The notes under the pieces: generated by a model
Databases searched by the model: none
What the model was told of the DNA's origin: nothing
What the model saw: the letters and a program-made list of their open reading frames with translations, nothing else
From: Shewanella sp. GD04112
GTDB taxonomy: Bacteria; Pseudomonadota; Gammaproteobacteria; Enterobacterales; Shewanellaceae
Direction of reading: 5' to 3'
NCBI RefSeq assembly: GCF_029835735.1
Contig: NZ_JAOEAL010000001.1
Span: 930,001 to 994,000, forward strand
DNA: 64,000 nt
Shown here: positions 24,597-33,077 of the stretch, piece after piece
Layout of the letters: each line of letters starts with the position of its first letter
How positions within the stretch are numbered: the first letter of the stretch is position 1
Translations under genes and position numbers: made by a program

Positions 24597-25496
24597 TTAC
24601 GCCATTAGGGCCGTGAGAATAAGTGCGATAGCAATACTGATGGCCATTTCCACGGCAGCGATACCAATGTTGTGCTGTCTCTCTACCTCATCCGCTAAAT
24701 CGATTCGTGCCAGCACTAGCTTTTTGATCACAAACAGCAGCAGTGTCAGTACCACCAACATGATGATAGAGAACACTAACCAGCCGATGATGTTAGTCAC
24801 ATAGGCGGTTGGGTTGAACAGGATAAAATGACTCGCGGCATTAAAGCTTAGCGCCATGGCGATCATAAAGCCTGCGTGGCGAATGGCTAACGCAGTGTGG
24901 CCTTGGGCGAGAGCTTGCTGCATGGAAGAGTCTTGATTACGACTCGCGAAGCGTTTTTCGCGTAGGCGGGTGAGTAGCACTAGCATCAACTGAGAAATCG
25001 CAAAGGCGCTGAAGATAGCAATAAAGGTGTCGAGTGTTAAATCCTCGGCCCATAGCAGTACGGCGCGAATAATGATCGCGGTAGCGATGGCGGCGCTCGC
25101 ATCCACAATGGCGACTGATACGTTGCCTTTAAGGATTTGCTGATTTTTATCTAACTCATTTAGCGCGATTTTGTCGTGTAAAAAACGTCCGAGTTTAATC
25201 AGCACTAAACCAAATAACCCGTAGGCGCTCATGCCGATAGCTTCGGTTAAATAAGAGGGTGCAGCTGCGCCAGTAATAGCACCGGTCAGCACTATGCCGA
25301 GCGCGGCAACGGCGCCGGCGGTGCTGATCCCAAAGGCAAAGTTATCGCGTTCAGCCAGCTCTTTACTGCTGTTGACTCTAACGCTCCAACCCTGCAAATA
25401 ACGCATTAATGTCAATAAGATAACCGCAATCGAGAGGTCAATTGCCAGTATGGTGACTAGCTCTGGTGTGATACCGAAATCCTGAAATAATGTCAT
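24597..25496 (-). CDS. yjfL: DUF350 membrane protein (YjfL-like)
   Basis: A 299-residue inner-membrane protein with about eight helices, arranged as two related DUF350 halves, each ending with a long helix pair (FGISTAGAVAALGIVLTGAI in the first half, IRHAGFMIAMALSFNAASHF in the second). DUF350 proteins travel with PspA-like and polyamine enzymes in bacterial clusters; their transport or channel function is unproven. The gene sits between the lipoprotein and the aminopropyltransferase with gaps of 15 and 4 bases, so the three are almost certainly one operon. Confidence 0.82.
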   Translation of the reverse strand: MTLFQDFGITPELVTILAIDLSIAVILLTLMRYLQGWSVRVNSSKELAERDNFAFGISTAGAVAALGIVLTGAITGAAAPSYLTEAIGMSAYGLFGLVLIKLGRFLHDKIALNELDKNQQILKGNVSVAIVDASAAIATAIIIRAVLLWAEDLTLDTFIAIFSAFAISQLMLVLLTRLREKRFASRNQDSSMQQALAQGHTALAIRHAGFMIAMALSFNAASHFILFNPTAYVTNIIGWLVFSIIMLVVLTLLLFVIKKLVLARIDLADEVERQHNIGIAAVEMAISIAIALILTALMA

Positions 25497-25511
25497 GGGA
25501 GATCCTTTAGT

Positions 25512-26489
25512 TTACTTGCCTCGGCGCACACTGCGGGTCGTGCGGTTGCTGGAATTACGGAAACTGCTGTCTTTAGAATAATTTGAGCGGAATTTGCTGC
25601 CCGACTGTGCGCTCGACTTATTCGCTGTGGTATTGGTTTTAGGCGCGCTGCTGCTCTCACGGGAGAGAGCTGTGGCACCCGTGCGCGATTTTGAATAGGG
25701 GCTGTCGAAGCGTTTCCCTTGAGAATCGAAACGTTTTTTGGTCTGCTCGAAGGTTTTTTCCTGCGCCTGTGCTTGTTTTGGCGAGGTATAGCGATAGCGA
25801 CCTACGTCGTTGTAATAGCTGTAGCCACGGTTACCCGACCAACGGTCGTAATAAATGGGGCGGTGGAAGATATTCGAAAACATCGAATACATGCCGTACC
25901 AAGCCCAGAAGGACATGCCGCTCGAGTCAGTCTGCCAGCTGCCGTAGGCAGGGTTACCCACCAATTGGCTACCAGGGCCAAAATCTTCGGCATTATTGGC
26001 AAGGGCCGCCGCTTCACGGCTGATGGCATTAACGCGTGCAAGCTTGCCATCCGACATATCGGCAATCACGTTGACGGGATCGGAAAGCATGTCGTTATAC
26101 AGGCTGGGATCGGCCGCTTGATAGAGATTCTCAACCTCGGCGAGTTGTTGGTCGAGATCGGTAAAGTTAGCCGAGTTTTTGGCATCGTCTAAGCGGCGCT
26201 TCAGCGACGTATACATTGGCCCTTCGGCGGTTGAATCCTTGGCTAATTCATCCAAGAGTGGCGCGAAATCGGGCTTTTGCTGTTTGAGCAAACTGCTATA
26301 TTGCTTGAGCAGATTGGCGTTACGTACCTGACCGTCCTCGAGCATGGTATTGAGTGTCGAGAGGCGCTGCTGAGTGAGTTGTTGATACTTCTCAATTTTC
26401 TCTGGCCTGTCATCGCCACAACCCGTAAGCGATAAGGTTGCGGCCAAAATGAGTATCGACGTGAGAACCCGCATTAGCATTCCTGCCAT
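25512..26489 (-). CDS. Lipoprotein of the DUF350/aminopropyltransferase operon
   Basis: A 325-residue lipoprotein with lipobox LTGC near residue 24 (signal MLMRVLTSILILAATLSLTGC). The middle is helical (about 30-150). A Trp/Tyr/Gly-rich patch (FWAWYGMYSMFSNIF, YYDRWSGNRGYSYYND) follows, and then a long low-complexity Ser/Arg/Lys/Asn tail ending RTTRSVRRGK. The tail should be basic and disordered, which would suit binding to lipopolysaccharide, wall or nucleic acid, but that is speculation. The start at 26489 has TGGAG 9 bases before it. It is the first gene of a three-gene unit and divergent from glnE across a 258-base gap. Confidence 0.72.
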   Translation of the reverse strand: MAGMLMRVLTSILILAATLSLTGCGDDRPEKIEKYQQLTQQRLSTLNTMLEDGQVRNANLLKQYSSLLKQQKPDFAPLLDELAKDSTAEGPMYTSLKRRLDDAKNSANFTDLDQQLAEVENLYQAADPSLYNDMLSDPVNVIADMSDGKLARVNAISREAAALANNAEDFGPGSQLVGNPAYGSWQTDSSGMSFWAWYGMYSMFSNIFHRPIYYDRWSGNRGYSYYNDVGRYRYTSPKQAQAQEKTFEQTKKRFDSQGKRFDSPYSKSRTGATALSRESSSAPKTNTTANKSSAQSGSKFRSNYSKDSSFRNSSNRTTRSVRRGK

Positions 26490-26691
26490 GTTTTCTCCAA
26501 AAGTGCTGAAATAAAACTCAAATATGGGCGGACAATAATAATCTACTTGCCCAATATGTTTGCCTCACAGGTTATAGTACCCTAAACAGCCAAGAAAGAG
26601 GGGGGCCACTTTCTGTTGGGCTGAGCTTGCATTTGCCATGGAGGGAAATTTGCCTTGAGGCATGGCAATGGCATCAAACCTGATGTGGCTT

Positions 26692-26718
26692 CATTCTATA
26701 TCATTTATGACATAATAT
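26692..26718 (+). promoter_or_regulatory. Likely glnE promoter
   Basis: TTCATT, 17 bases, then TAATAT at 26713-26718. The -35 is weak. The -10 lies inside the operator palindrome at 26709-26721, about 30 bases before the glnE ATG. Confidence 0.4.
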
Positions 26719-26721
26719 GTC
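26709..26721. promoter_or_regulatory. Operator palindrome, copy 3
   Basis: GACATAATATGTC, identical to the copy at 22828-22840. It lies 27 bases upstream of the glnE ATG, in the divergent region shared with the lipoprotein operon. Confidence 0.65.
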
Positions 26722-26747
26722 GACGTTTAAATTTGTTAGGGATTATT

Positions 26748-29612
26748 ATGGCCGTACAAAAAGACAGTAATAAGTCATTGTCTCCCCTCGTTACTCAAGC
26801 CGCAGAGCGGCATTGGGCACGCCTCGCCGAAGTATGGTCAGAAGGACTGGCAAATTTAACGCCTGCGCAGCAGCAGGAACTGAAAAACGTTTTAGGATTA
26901 AGCGATTATATCGCAGCGCAGTTAACTCGGTCACCCGAGTGGATTAACACTTTATTCGCGGGCGATCTGCAGCAAGTGGAACGGCAGACCTTTGATGCCC
27001 AGTTACACGAACAGTTAAATAGTGCGACGACTGAAGACCTCGCAAAACGTCAATTACGCCGATTCCGTAACTATCAAATGGTGCGTTTAGCCTGGCGAGA
27101 TTTTTTAGATTACGCCAGCTTAGAAGAATCACTGTTAGACCTCTCGGCACTCGCCGAAGCGTTAGTTATTGGGGCAAGGGATTGGCTCTATAAAGAAATG
27201 TGTGCCCAATATGGCACGCCTATGGATAAGGCAGGCAACCCGCAGCCTTTGCTTATTTTGGGCATGGGCAAGCTCGGTGGGCGTGAGCTGAACTTTTCCT
27301 CCGATATCGACCTTATCTTTACCTTCCCTGAACATGGCGAAACCGTGGGTGGGCGCCGAAGTCTCGATAATCAACAGTTTTTCATCCGTATGGGGCAGCG
27401 GCTAGTTAATTTACTCGACCAAATTACCGTCGATGGGTTTGTGTTCCGCGTCGACATGCGCCTGCGTCCCTACGGCGAGAGTGGTCCATTGGTGGTGAGT
27501 TTTAGTGGCCTTGAGGATTATTACCAAGAGCAAGGGCGGGATTGGGAACGCTATGCCATGGTCAAAGCCCGTTCGCTCGGACCTTGGAACCATTTTTCCG
27601 ACGAATTACACAGCTTACTGCGCCCCTTTGTTTATCGCCGTTATATCGACTTCTCGGCGATTGAATCCCTGCGCAAAATGAAACAACTCATTGCCCAAGA
27701 AGTGCGTCGCCGCCAGTTAACCGACAATATTAAACTCGGTGCGGGCGGGATACGTGAGGTGGAGTTCGTGGTGCAAAGCTTCCAGCTGATCCGCGGCGGT
27801 CGTGAACCCGCCCTGCGCCAACAGAGCCTATTTGGGGCCATGGACACCCTTTACAGCCTAGGGCAATTCGAATACTTGGCGGTCGATGAGCTAAAACACA
27901 GCTACTTATTACTGCGTCGAGTCGAGAACCTGTTACAGGCGATTGATGATAAGCAAACCCAGACTCTACCAAATAATCCCCTCGATTGGGCAAGACTTTG
28001 CGCAGTGCTGGATATGACCAACGAAACCGATCTTCGCACCCATATCGAGGCGGCGATGGCGAAAATTCATCGTCATTTTAAAGCCACAGTGGGCGGCGAA
28101 GAAGGCGAGGAGAAAGCCGAGCATTGGACTGCGCAGCTGTGGAATGTGCAGCAGGACGATCACGCGATCAATCTCCTCGCCGAGCAGCAGATTGACGACG
28201 ATAAACTCTGGCCGCTGCTCAGCAGTTGGCGCGACACCGTGACTAAACGCTCGATTGGTCCCCGTGGCCGTGAGACCCTCGATAAATTAATGCCAAGGTT
28301 ACTCGAGGAGTTACTCAATCAGCCGAGCCCTTCAGCGGCCTTTGAGCCGGTCTCAAAGGTGTTAGAGCAAATTCTGACGCGCACGACCTATCTTGAGTTG
28401 CTGTGCGAAAACCCCGGCGCACGGCAACAGCTTGTGAGCCTGTGCTGCGCCAGTCCTTGGATTGCGGCGCAGCTTGCTAAATTCCCGATGTTGCTCGATG
28501 AGCTTATCGACCCAGCGCATCTGTACGACACAACCTCGCTCGATGATTATCCGAGTGAGCTGCGCCAGTATCTGCTGCGAGTACCTGAAGATGATATGGA
28601 GCAGCAAATGGAGGCGCTGCGCCAGTTTAAGTTGTCACAACAGCTGAAAATTGCCGCCGCCGATGTGACTGGCGTTTTACCTGTGATGCAGGTGAGCGAT
28701 CACTTAACCTTCTTGGCCGAAGCCATTATCGAGCAAGTGGTGATGCAGGCATGGCAACAAGTGGCGGTGCGCCATGGTGTGCCCAGTTATCTTGAGGAAG
28801 GCAACGACACCGGCTTTGCGGTCATAGGCTATGGCAAGTTAGGCGGTATCGAACTGGGTTACGGTTCGGATCTGGATTTAGTTTTCCTCTACGAAGCGCC
28901 CGAAAATATGGCCAACAGTCTTACCAATGGCGATAGACCGATAGAAGTGGGCCATTTTTATTTGAAACTGGCTCAACGTATTCTGCACTTATTCTCGACC
29001 CGAACCACCTCGGGTGAGTTATATGAAGTGGATATGCGCCTGCGTCCGTCTGGCGCATCGGGCTTAATGGTGAGTGAGATTGCGCGCTTTGGTGAGTATC
29101 AAGCGCAGGAGGCTTGGACGTGGGAGCATCAAGCCTTAGTGCGTTCACGTTTTGTGTTTGGCGATAATAGTTTAGCGGCTAAATTTAGCCAGATCCGCGC
29201 CTCCGTGCTTGAGCAACCAAGGGACAAGGACGAGCTGAAAAAGGCCGTGCGTGAGATGCGCCAAAAGATGCGCGACCATTTACTCAAGGTCAGCGATGGT
29301 GAATTCGATCTGAAACAGAGCCCCGGCGGGATCACGGATATTGAGTTTATCGCCCAATATTTAGTGCTTGCCCATGCACATGAATATCCCGAGTTGTCGA
29401 TTTGGTCTGATAACGTGCGTATTTTTGGTGTGCTGGCCGAGCTTGAGCTTTTGCCGCTCATGAGTGCGCAGCACTTAACCCAGAGTTATTGCTGGCTACG
29501 GGATGAAAATCATCGTCTCACCCTGCAACAAAAAGCCGGTAAGTTGGCCTTTGATGATGTGGCGGCCCACGCGGAGCGAGTGGTTGTGATTTATCAGGCA
29601 ATCCTTGAGTAA
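26748..29612 (+). CDS. glnE: Glutamine synthetase adenylyltransferase/deadenylase
   Basis: A 954-residue bifunctional regulator of glutamine synthetase that attaches and removes AMP in answer to PII and glutamine. Two nucleotidyltransferase domains are visible: N-terminal (GMGKLGGRELNFSSDIDLIF) and C-terminal (GYGKLGGIELGYGSDLDLVF), each with its DxD metal pair, joined by helical regions. I start it at ATG 26748 (MAVQKDSNK), preceded by TTAGGG. An upstream in-frame ATG at 26655 would add 31 residues that do not look like GlnE and would span the promoter. A GACATA-W-TATGTC site overlaps the likely -10. Fully intact. Confidence 0.95.
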   Translation: MAVQKDSNKSLSPLVTQAAERHWARLAEVWSEGLANLTPAQQQELKNVLGLSDYIAAQLTRSPEWINTLFAGDLQQVERQTFDAQLHEQLNSATTEDLAKRQLRRFRNYQMVRLAWRDFLDYASLEESLLDLSALAEALVIGARDWLYKEMCAQYGTPMDKAGNPQPLLILGMGKLGGRELNFSSDIDLIFTFPEHGETVGGRRSLDNQQFFIRMGQRLVNLLDQITVDGFVFRVDMRLRPYGESGPLVVSFSGLEDYYQEQGRDWERYAMVKARSLGPWNHFSDELHSLLRPFVYRRYIDFSAIESLRKMKQLIAQEVRRRQLTDNIKLGAGGIREVEFVVQSFQLIRGGREPALRQQSLFGAMDTLYSLGQFEYLAVDELKHSYLLLRRVENLLQAIDDKQTQTLPNNPLDWARLCAVLDMTNETDLRTHIEAAMAKIHRHFKATVGGEEGEEKAEHWTAQLWNVQQDDHAINLLAEQQIDDDKLWPLLSSWRDTVTKRSIGPRGRETLDKLMPRLLEELLNQPSPSAAFEPVSKVLEQILTRTTYLELLCENPGARQQLVSLCCASPWIAAQLAKFPMLLDELIDPAHLYDTTSLDDYPSELRQYLLRVPEDDMEQQMEALRQFKLSQQLKIAAADVTGVLPVMQVSDHLTFLAEAIIEQVVMQAWQQVAVRHGVPSYLEEGNDTGFAVIGYGKLGGIELGYGSDLDLVFLYEAPENMANSLTNGDRPIEVGHFYLKLAQRILHLFSTRTTSGELYEVDMRLRPSGASGLMVSEIARFGEYQAQEAWTWEHQALVRSRFVFGDNSLAAKFSQIRASVLEQPRDKDELKKAVREMRQKMRDHLLKVSDGEFDLKQSPGGITDIEFIAQYLVLAHAHEYPELSIWSDNVRIFGVLAELELLPLMSAQHLTQSYCWLRDENHRLTLQQKAGKLAFDDVAAHAERVVVIYQAILE

Positions 29613-29671
29613 ATCAACGTGAGCCTTGCAGTTAGTCTAAGCTTGTTAGAGAGCCATTAGCGGAGTGTACT

Positions 29672-30643
29672 ATGCAACTACCTCCCATTCCTGAGAATGA
29701 GTTACAACGTTTAGCCACCCTAAGGGCGCTGAATGTACTCGATACCGATGCCGAGGAGAGATTCGACAGGATCACTCGGCTAACGCGGCGGATCTTTGCC
29801 CTGCCGATTTGCGTGGTGACCCTAGTCGACGCGAATCGTCAGTGGTTTAAGTCTCGCCAAGGGTTAGAGGTGACTGAAACTCCAAGGGATATTTCCTTTT
29901 GCGCCCATGCTATTAACCATGATGGCGTGTTTATCGTTAACGATGCCCTCAAGGATCCCCGTTTTTTCGATAACCCCTTAGTTACCGAGCCTCCGCATAT
30001 CCGGTTTTATGCGGGTTATCCTCTTACCATTCAAGGGGAATATCGGGTCGGGACGCTGTGTTTAATCGGCAATGAGCCGCGGGAGTTTAGCGACGATGAC
30101 ATTGAAACCTTAACGGATCTGGGGCAAATGGTTGAGGCCGAGCTGCTGTTTATCGCGCAAAATACCTTAGATCCGCTCACCATGATCTCTAATCGGCGTG
30201 GGTTCGAACTGCTGGCCTATCAATCTCTTGCCAGTTGTCGACGTACTAACGCAAAAGCGGCGTTAGTGTTTTTTGATCTCGACTTTTTTAAAGAAGTGAA
30301 CGACAGCTTTGGTCATCGTAAGGGCGACCAAGTGCTCTATGATTTTGCCCATATTTTAATGGCAGCGTTTAGAGAGTCTGATGTGATAGCCAGATTGGGC
30401 GGGGATGAGTTTGTGGTGCTGCTCAGTTTTGTGCAGCCTGATACCGTCGGTTATGCCATCGAGCGTTTTAAGTTATTGCTTGAGCAATATAATCAGCAAC
30501 GTCCGCAGCAACGCCCGTTAGAAACCAGTATCGGTGTTGCCCATTGGTCGCCAGAATCCGATATGAACCTTGAGGATTTACTCGATACCGCCGACCGGGC
30601 TATGTATGAAAACAAAGCCTTGCACCACTTAGATAAGCCCTAG
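29672..30643 (+). CDS. GAF-GGDEF diguanylate cyclase
   Basis: A 323-residue cytoplasmic protein with an N-terminal GAF domain (about 20-160) and a GGDEF domain (about 168-320). The active-site motif is intact (ARLGGDEFVVLL, GGDEF near 244-248), and RESD five residues before it is a consensus inhibitory I-site. It should therefore make cyclic di-GMP with product feedback. The GAF domain may sense a small ligand or redox state; no ligand residues can be named. It lies 59 bases after glnE with its own ribosome-binding site (GCGGAG), possibly in the same transcript. A strong bidirectional terminator follows. Confidence 0.9.
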   Translation: MQLPPIPENELQRLATLRALNVLDTDAEERFDRITRLTRRIFALPICVVTLVDANRQWFKSRQGLEVTETPRDISFCAHAINHDGVFIVNDALKDPRFFDNPLVTEPPHIRFYAGYPLTIQGEYRVGTLCLIGNEPREFSDDDIETLTDLGQMVEAELLFIAQNTLDPLTMISNRRGFELLAYQSLASCRRTNAKAALVFFDLDFFKEVNDSFGHRKGDQVLYDFAHILMAAFRESDVIARLGGDEFVVLLSFVQPDTVGYAIERFKLLLEQYNQQRPQQRPLETSIGVAHWSPESDMNLEDLLDTADRAMYENKALHHLDKP

Positions 30644-30686
30644 TGGATTGGGCGTTGGGTCAGTGAACAGCAGATTGAAAAGCTAA

Positions 30687-30712
30687 AAAGGGAGACTGTC
30701 GTCTCCCTTTTT
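30687..30712. terminator. Bidirectional terminator
   Basis: AAAGGGAGAC (30687-30696) pairs with GTCTCCCTTT (30701-30710), followed by more Ts. It separates the convergent diguanylate cyclase and SbtA-like genes. Confidence 0.9.
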
Positions 30713-30724
30713 TATGGGCGAAGT

Positions 30725-31684
30725 TTAAGCGGTAATTTGTAGCACCCAGTGCTGATACAGGGGCAAACCGATTAGCACGTTTACCGGGAAGGTAATCCCC
30801 AGCGATGCCAGCATCGCCAAACCGATATTAGCCTCGGGAATCGCGGCGCGGATAGCGGCAGGCGCTGCAATATAGGAGGCGCTGGCACTTAAGGCGGCAA
30901 GAATTAAGATACTGCCTTCGGGCAATTCCAACCATAAACCGACTCCGATACCACACCATGCCAAGATAAACGGCGTTACGGCGGCAAATACTAACAGGCG
31001 CCATTGTTGCAGTGGCAGCGGTAAACAGACTTTCGCCGTGACTAAGCCCATCTCCAGTAAAAACAGTGCCAGTAGGGTTTTAAAGCCGCCGAGCAGCACA
31101 GGTGTGAGAGGAGCTAGTCCCGTCGGCCCATAGAGCCAACCTATCACGACACCACCTACCAGTAGCACGACACCACGGCTGGTTAGCGCCTCGTGCAACA
31201 CACTGGATTTGTGGGCCGTTGGCGCAGCATCTTGCCCCGCCTGTTTTGAGCTTAAGTATCTGTGCAGCCAGAGCATGACCACAATCGCGGGCAGTTCGAG
31301 TAGCACTAGGTATAGGGTAGTTTCGGGTCTTAATGTCATCCCTGATTTTTCCACCATGGCGAGAACCACTGCAAAGGTGCCCGCGCTCACCGATCCATAA
31401 TGGGCGGCGATACTAATGGCATCGGTTCGACCGAGTTGCACTAAGCGCGTCAGTACAGGGTAAAGCACTAAGGGGATCAGTAAGCCTAAGGCGACAACGG
31501 CAACCAATTCGGTGATCACTAGGTTTTGGGTATGGCCGTGTAGCGCCATACCGCCCTTAAGCCCTAAGGTCAGCATTAACAAAATCGAGAGGGTTTCGTA
31601 GATGGCGGGGGGGACCTTAAGATCGGATTTAACCAAACCGGCGAGTAAACCTAAGGCGAAAAACGCAATGACAATATCTGGCAT
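30725..31684 (-). CDS. SbtA-like sodium-dependent bicarbonate transporter family protein
   Basis: A 319-residue membrane protein with about ten helices, of the DUF897/SbtA family. The start at 31684 (MPDIVIAFFALGLLAGLVKSD) is chosen because the family begins exactly like this; an open frame runs further upstream but looks non-coding. In cyanobacteria SbtA takes up bicarbonate with Na+; in non-photosynthetic bacteria the substrate is not established, and other small carboxylates are possible. The helix pattern LMLTLGLKGGMALHGH is well kept. It is divergent from a LysR regulator 136 bases away, which is probably its regulator. Confidence 0.82.
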   Translation of the reverse strand: MPDIVIAFFALGLLAGLVKSDLKVPPAIYETLSILLMLTLGLKGGMALHGHTQNLVITELVAVVALGLLIPLVLYPVLTRLVQLGRTDAISIAAHYGSVSAGTFAVVLAMVEKSGMTLRPETTLYLVLLELPAIVVMLWLHRYLSSKQAGQDAAPTAHKSSVLHEALTSRGVVLLVGGVVIGWLYGPTGLAPLTPVLLGGFKTLLALFLLEMGLVTAKVCLPLPLQQWRLLVFAAVTPFILAWCGIGVGLWLELPEGSILILAALSASASYIAAPAAIRAAIPEANIGLAMLASLGITFPVNVLIGLPLYQHWVLQITA

Positions 31685-31820
31685 AAGTATCTCATTAATA
31701 AAGACATCAACAGAATAATGCGCCGAGAAAGTTTCACGGGCATCGATGGCTGGAGATTCTGAACCCAATTCGCTATATTGAAAAATAAATTGTTTGCAGA
31801 TTAGGTATAGATAAAAATCT

Positions 31821-32798
31821 ATGGATAAATCATCCCAAGGCCAACTTAAACTTCGGCACTTAAGCTTTCGTTTGCTCGAGGTGTATGTGCAGGTCGTCAG
31901 GCTTGGCAATATCTCGGCCGCCGCGCGCGCCTTGCATCTCACTCAGCCGACGGTCTCTCTTCAGCTTAAGAAATTGGCGGATATTTTGGGTGAGCCTTTG
32001 TTAGTAAGCGCTGAGGGGCGAATGCAGCCGACCTTAGTCGGGCAAGAGCTCTATCGGGTTGCCTGCGATACCTTGAGTCGTTTCGAAGACTTCGATGCCT
32101 TTATCCAGCAGGCGAGGGGCGGCAGTGTGGGCCATATCAATATCGGTCTAGTCACCACGGCAAAATACGTGATGCCTCGGATTCTAGGGGCCTTCTATCG
32201 CCAATTTCCGCAGGTCAAAGTCACCTTAAATATTGGCAACCGTGCGCATATTTTAGGGCGATTCGAGCGCCAAGAAGATGATTTATATCTCTTTAGTCAT
32301 CCCCCAAGTGGTGAGCATGTGTTATCGGCGCGGATCATTAAAAATCCGCTGCAACTGATAGCCCCTAAGGACCACTGGGCGGTTAAGTGCCAACATCTCA
32401 ACTTTAGCGAGTTGAAACAAGAGCGCTTTATCATGCGCGAGCCGGGCTCAGCTACACGGCTGATGTTTGAGTCTTGGTGTAGCGCCCAAGGGATTGCCTT
32501 GAGCGACACCATGCAAATTGAGAGCAACGAGGCGATTCGGTTGAGCGTGGCGTCGGGCTTAGGTTTATCGGTGATTTCGGCGCACACTCTGCAAGAGGGG
32601 CGTGAAAAACCCGCAATCTTGTCGGTGAACGGATTTCCACTGGAGAGTAACTGGTATCTGGTGGGACGCAAGGATAGACGCTTACCCTATGCTGCCATGC
32701 AGTTGGTGTCGTTTATGGCGAGTCAACTTGCCGACTGTATTGAACCTGAGTGGGTTGCTGCGGATATTCAGCAGTTAAGCCAGCGATTTAGTGGGTAA
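31821..32798 (+). CDS. LysR-family transcriptional regulator
   Basis: A 325-residue LysR regulator with the usual N-terminal winged helix-turn-helix (about residues 12-70, GNISAAARALHLTQPTVSLQLKKLADILGEPL split around the turn) and a periplasmic-binding-protein-like effector domain (about 100-300). It is transcribed divergently from the SbtA-like transporter, the classic arrangement for a LysR activator of its neighbour, similar in layout to CmpR/CcmR and carbon-uptake genes. The effector is unknown. The start at 31821 lacks a clear ribosome-binding site. Confidence 0.88.
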   Translation: MDKSSQGQLKLRHLSFRLLEVYVQVVRLGNISAAARALHLTQPTVSLQLKKLADILGEPLLVSAEGRMQPTLVGQELYRVACDTLSRFEDFDAFIQQARGGSVGHINIGLVTTAKYVMPRILGAFYRQFPQVKVTLNIGNRAHILGRFERQEDDLYLFSHPPSGEHVLSARIIKNPLQLIAPKDHWAVKCQHLNFSELKQERFIMREPGSATRLMFESWCSAQGIALSDTMQIESNEAIRLSVASGLGLSVISAHTLQEGREKPAILSVNGFPLESNWYLVGRKDRRLPYAAMQLVSFMASQLADCIEPEWVAADIQQLSQRFSG

Positions 32799-33077
32799 CA
32801 ATACTGCTTAAATGCTAATGTGTTTTTACAGGAGAATGTCTCTTACATCCATCTCTTACATCCAAAGTGGCGCCGTTTCCCTGTCGTTTTACCGCAATTT
32901 ATCGATATGGATATAGGCATAGTTGCTACTCTGCGGTAGATCTTAGATTTACTCATGAGTGGCCTCACGACCTTAAGTGCACCTTGGAGGTCATTTTTAT
33001 CATTATCACGGTCTAGAGGAGTACTGTGGTAAATATTCGCTTTTTTATGATGTTAATCGTGATCATGTGGAGACGCC
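32799..33077. other. Intergenic region between lysR and zapE
   Basis: A 279-base gap. It holds a tandem 13-base repeat, TCTCTTACATCCA twice (32839-32851 and 32852-32864; the first copy begins at the TCTCTT of 32839). A tiny open frame of 27 codons (33026-33109, GTG start) has a good AGAGGAG site, but I do not call it a gene. Nothing else stands out. Confidence 0.4.

Noticed and set aside
26655..26747. N-terminal extension of GlnE
   Set aside because: It would cover the promoter and operator; the ATG at 26748 has a plausible ribosome-binding site and family-like start.
31685..31942. N-terminal extension of the SbtA-like protein
   Set aside because: The extra 86 codons do not resemble the family and run across the divergent LysR start.
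32839..32864. Two 13-base repeats as a possible CRISPR or iteron
   Set aside because: Only two copies, directly abutting, with no spacers.
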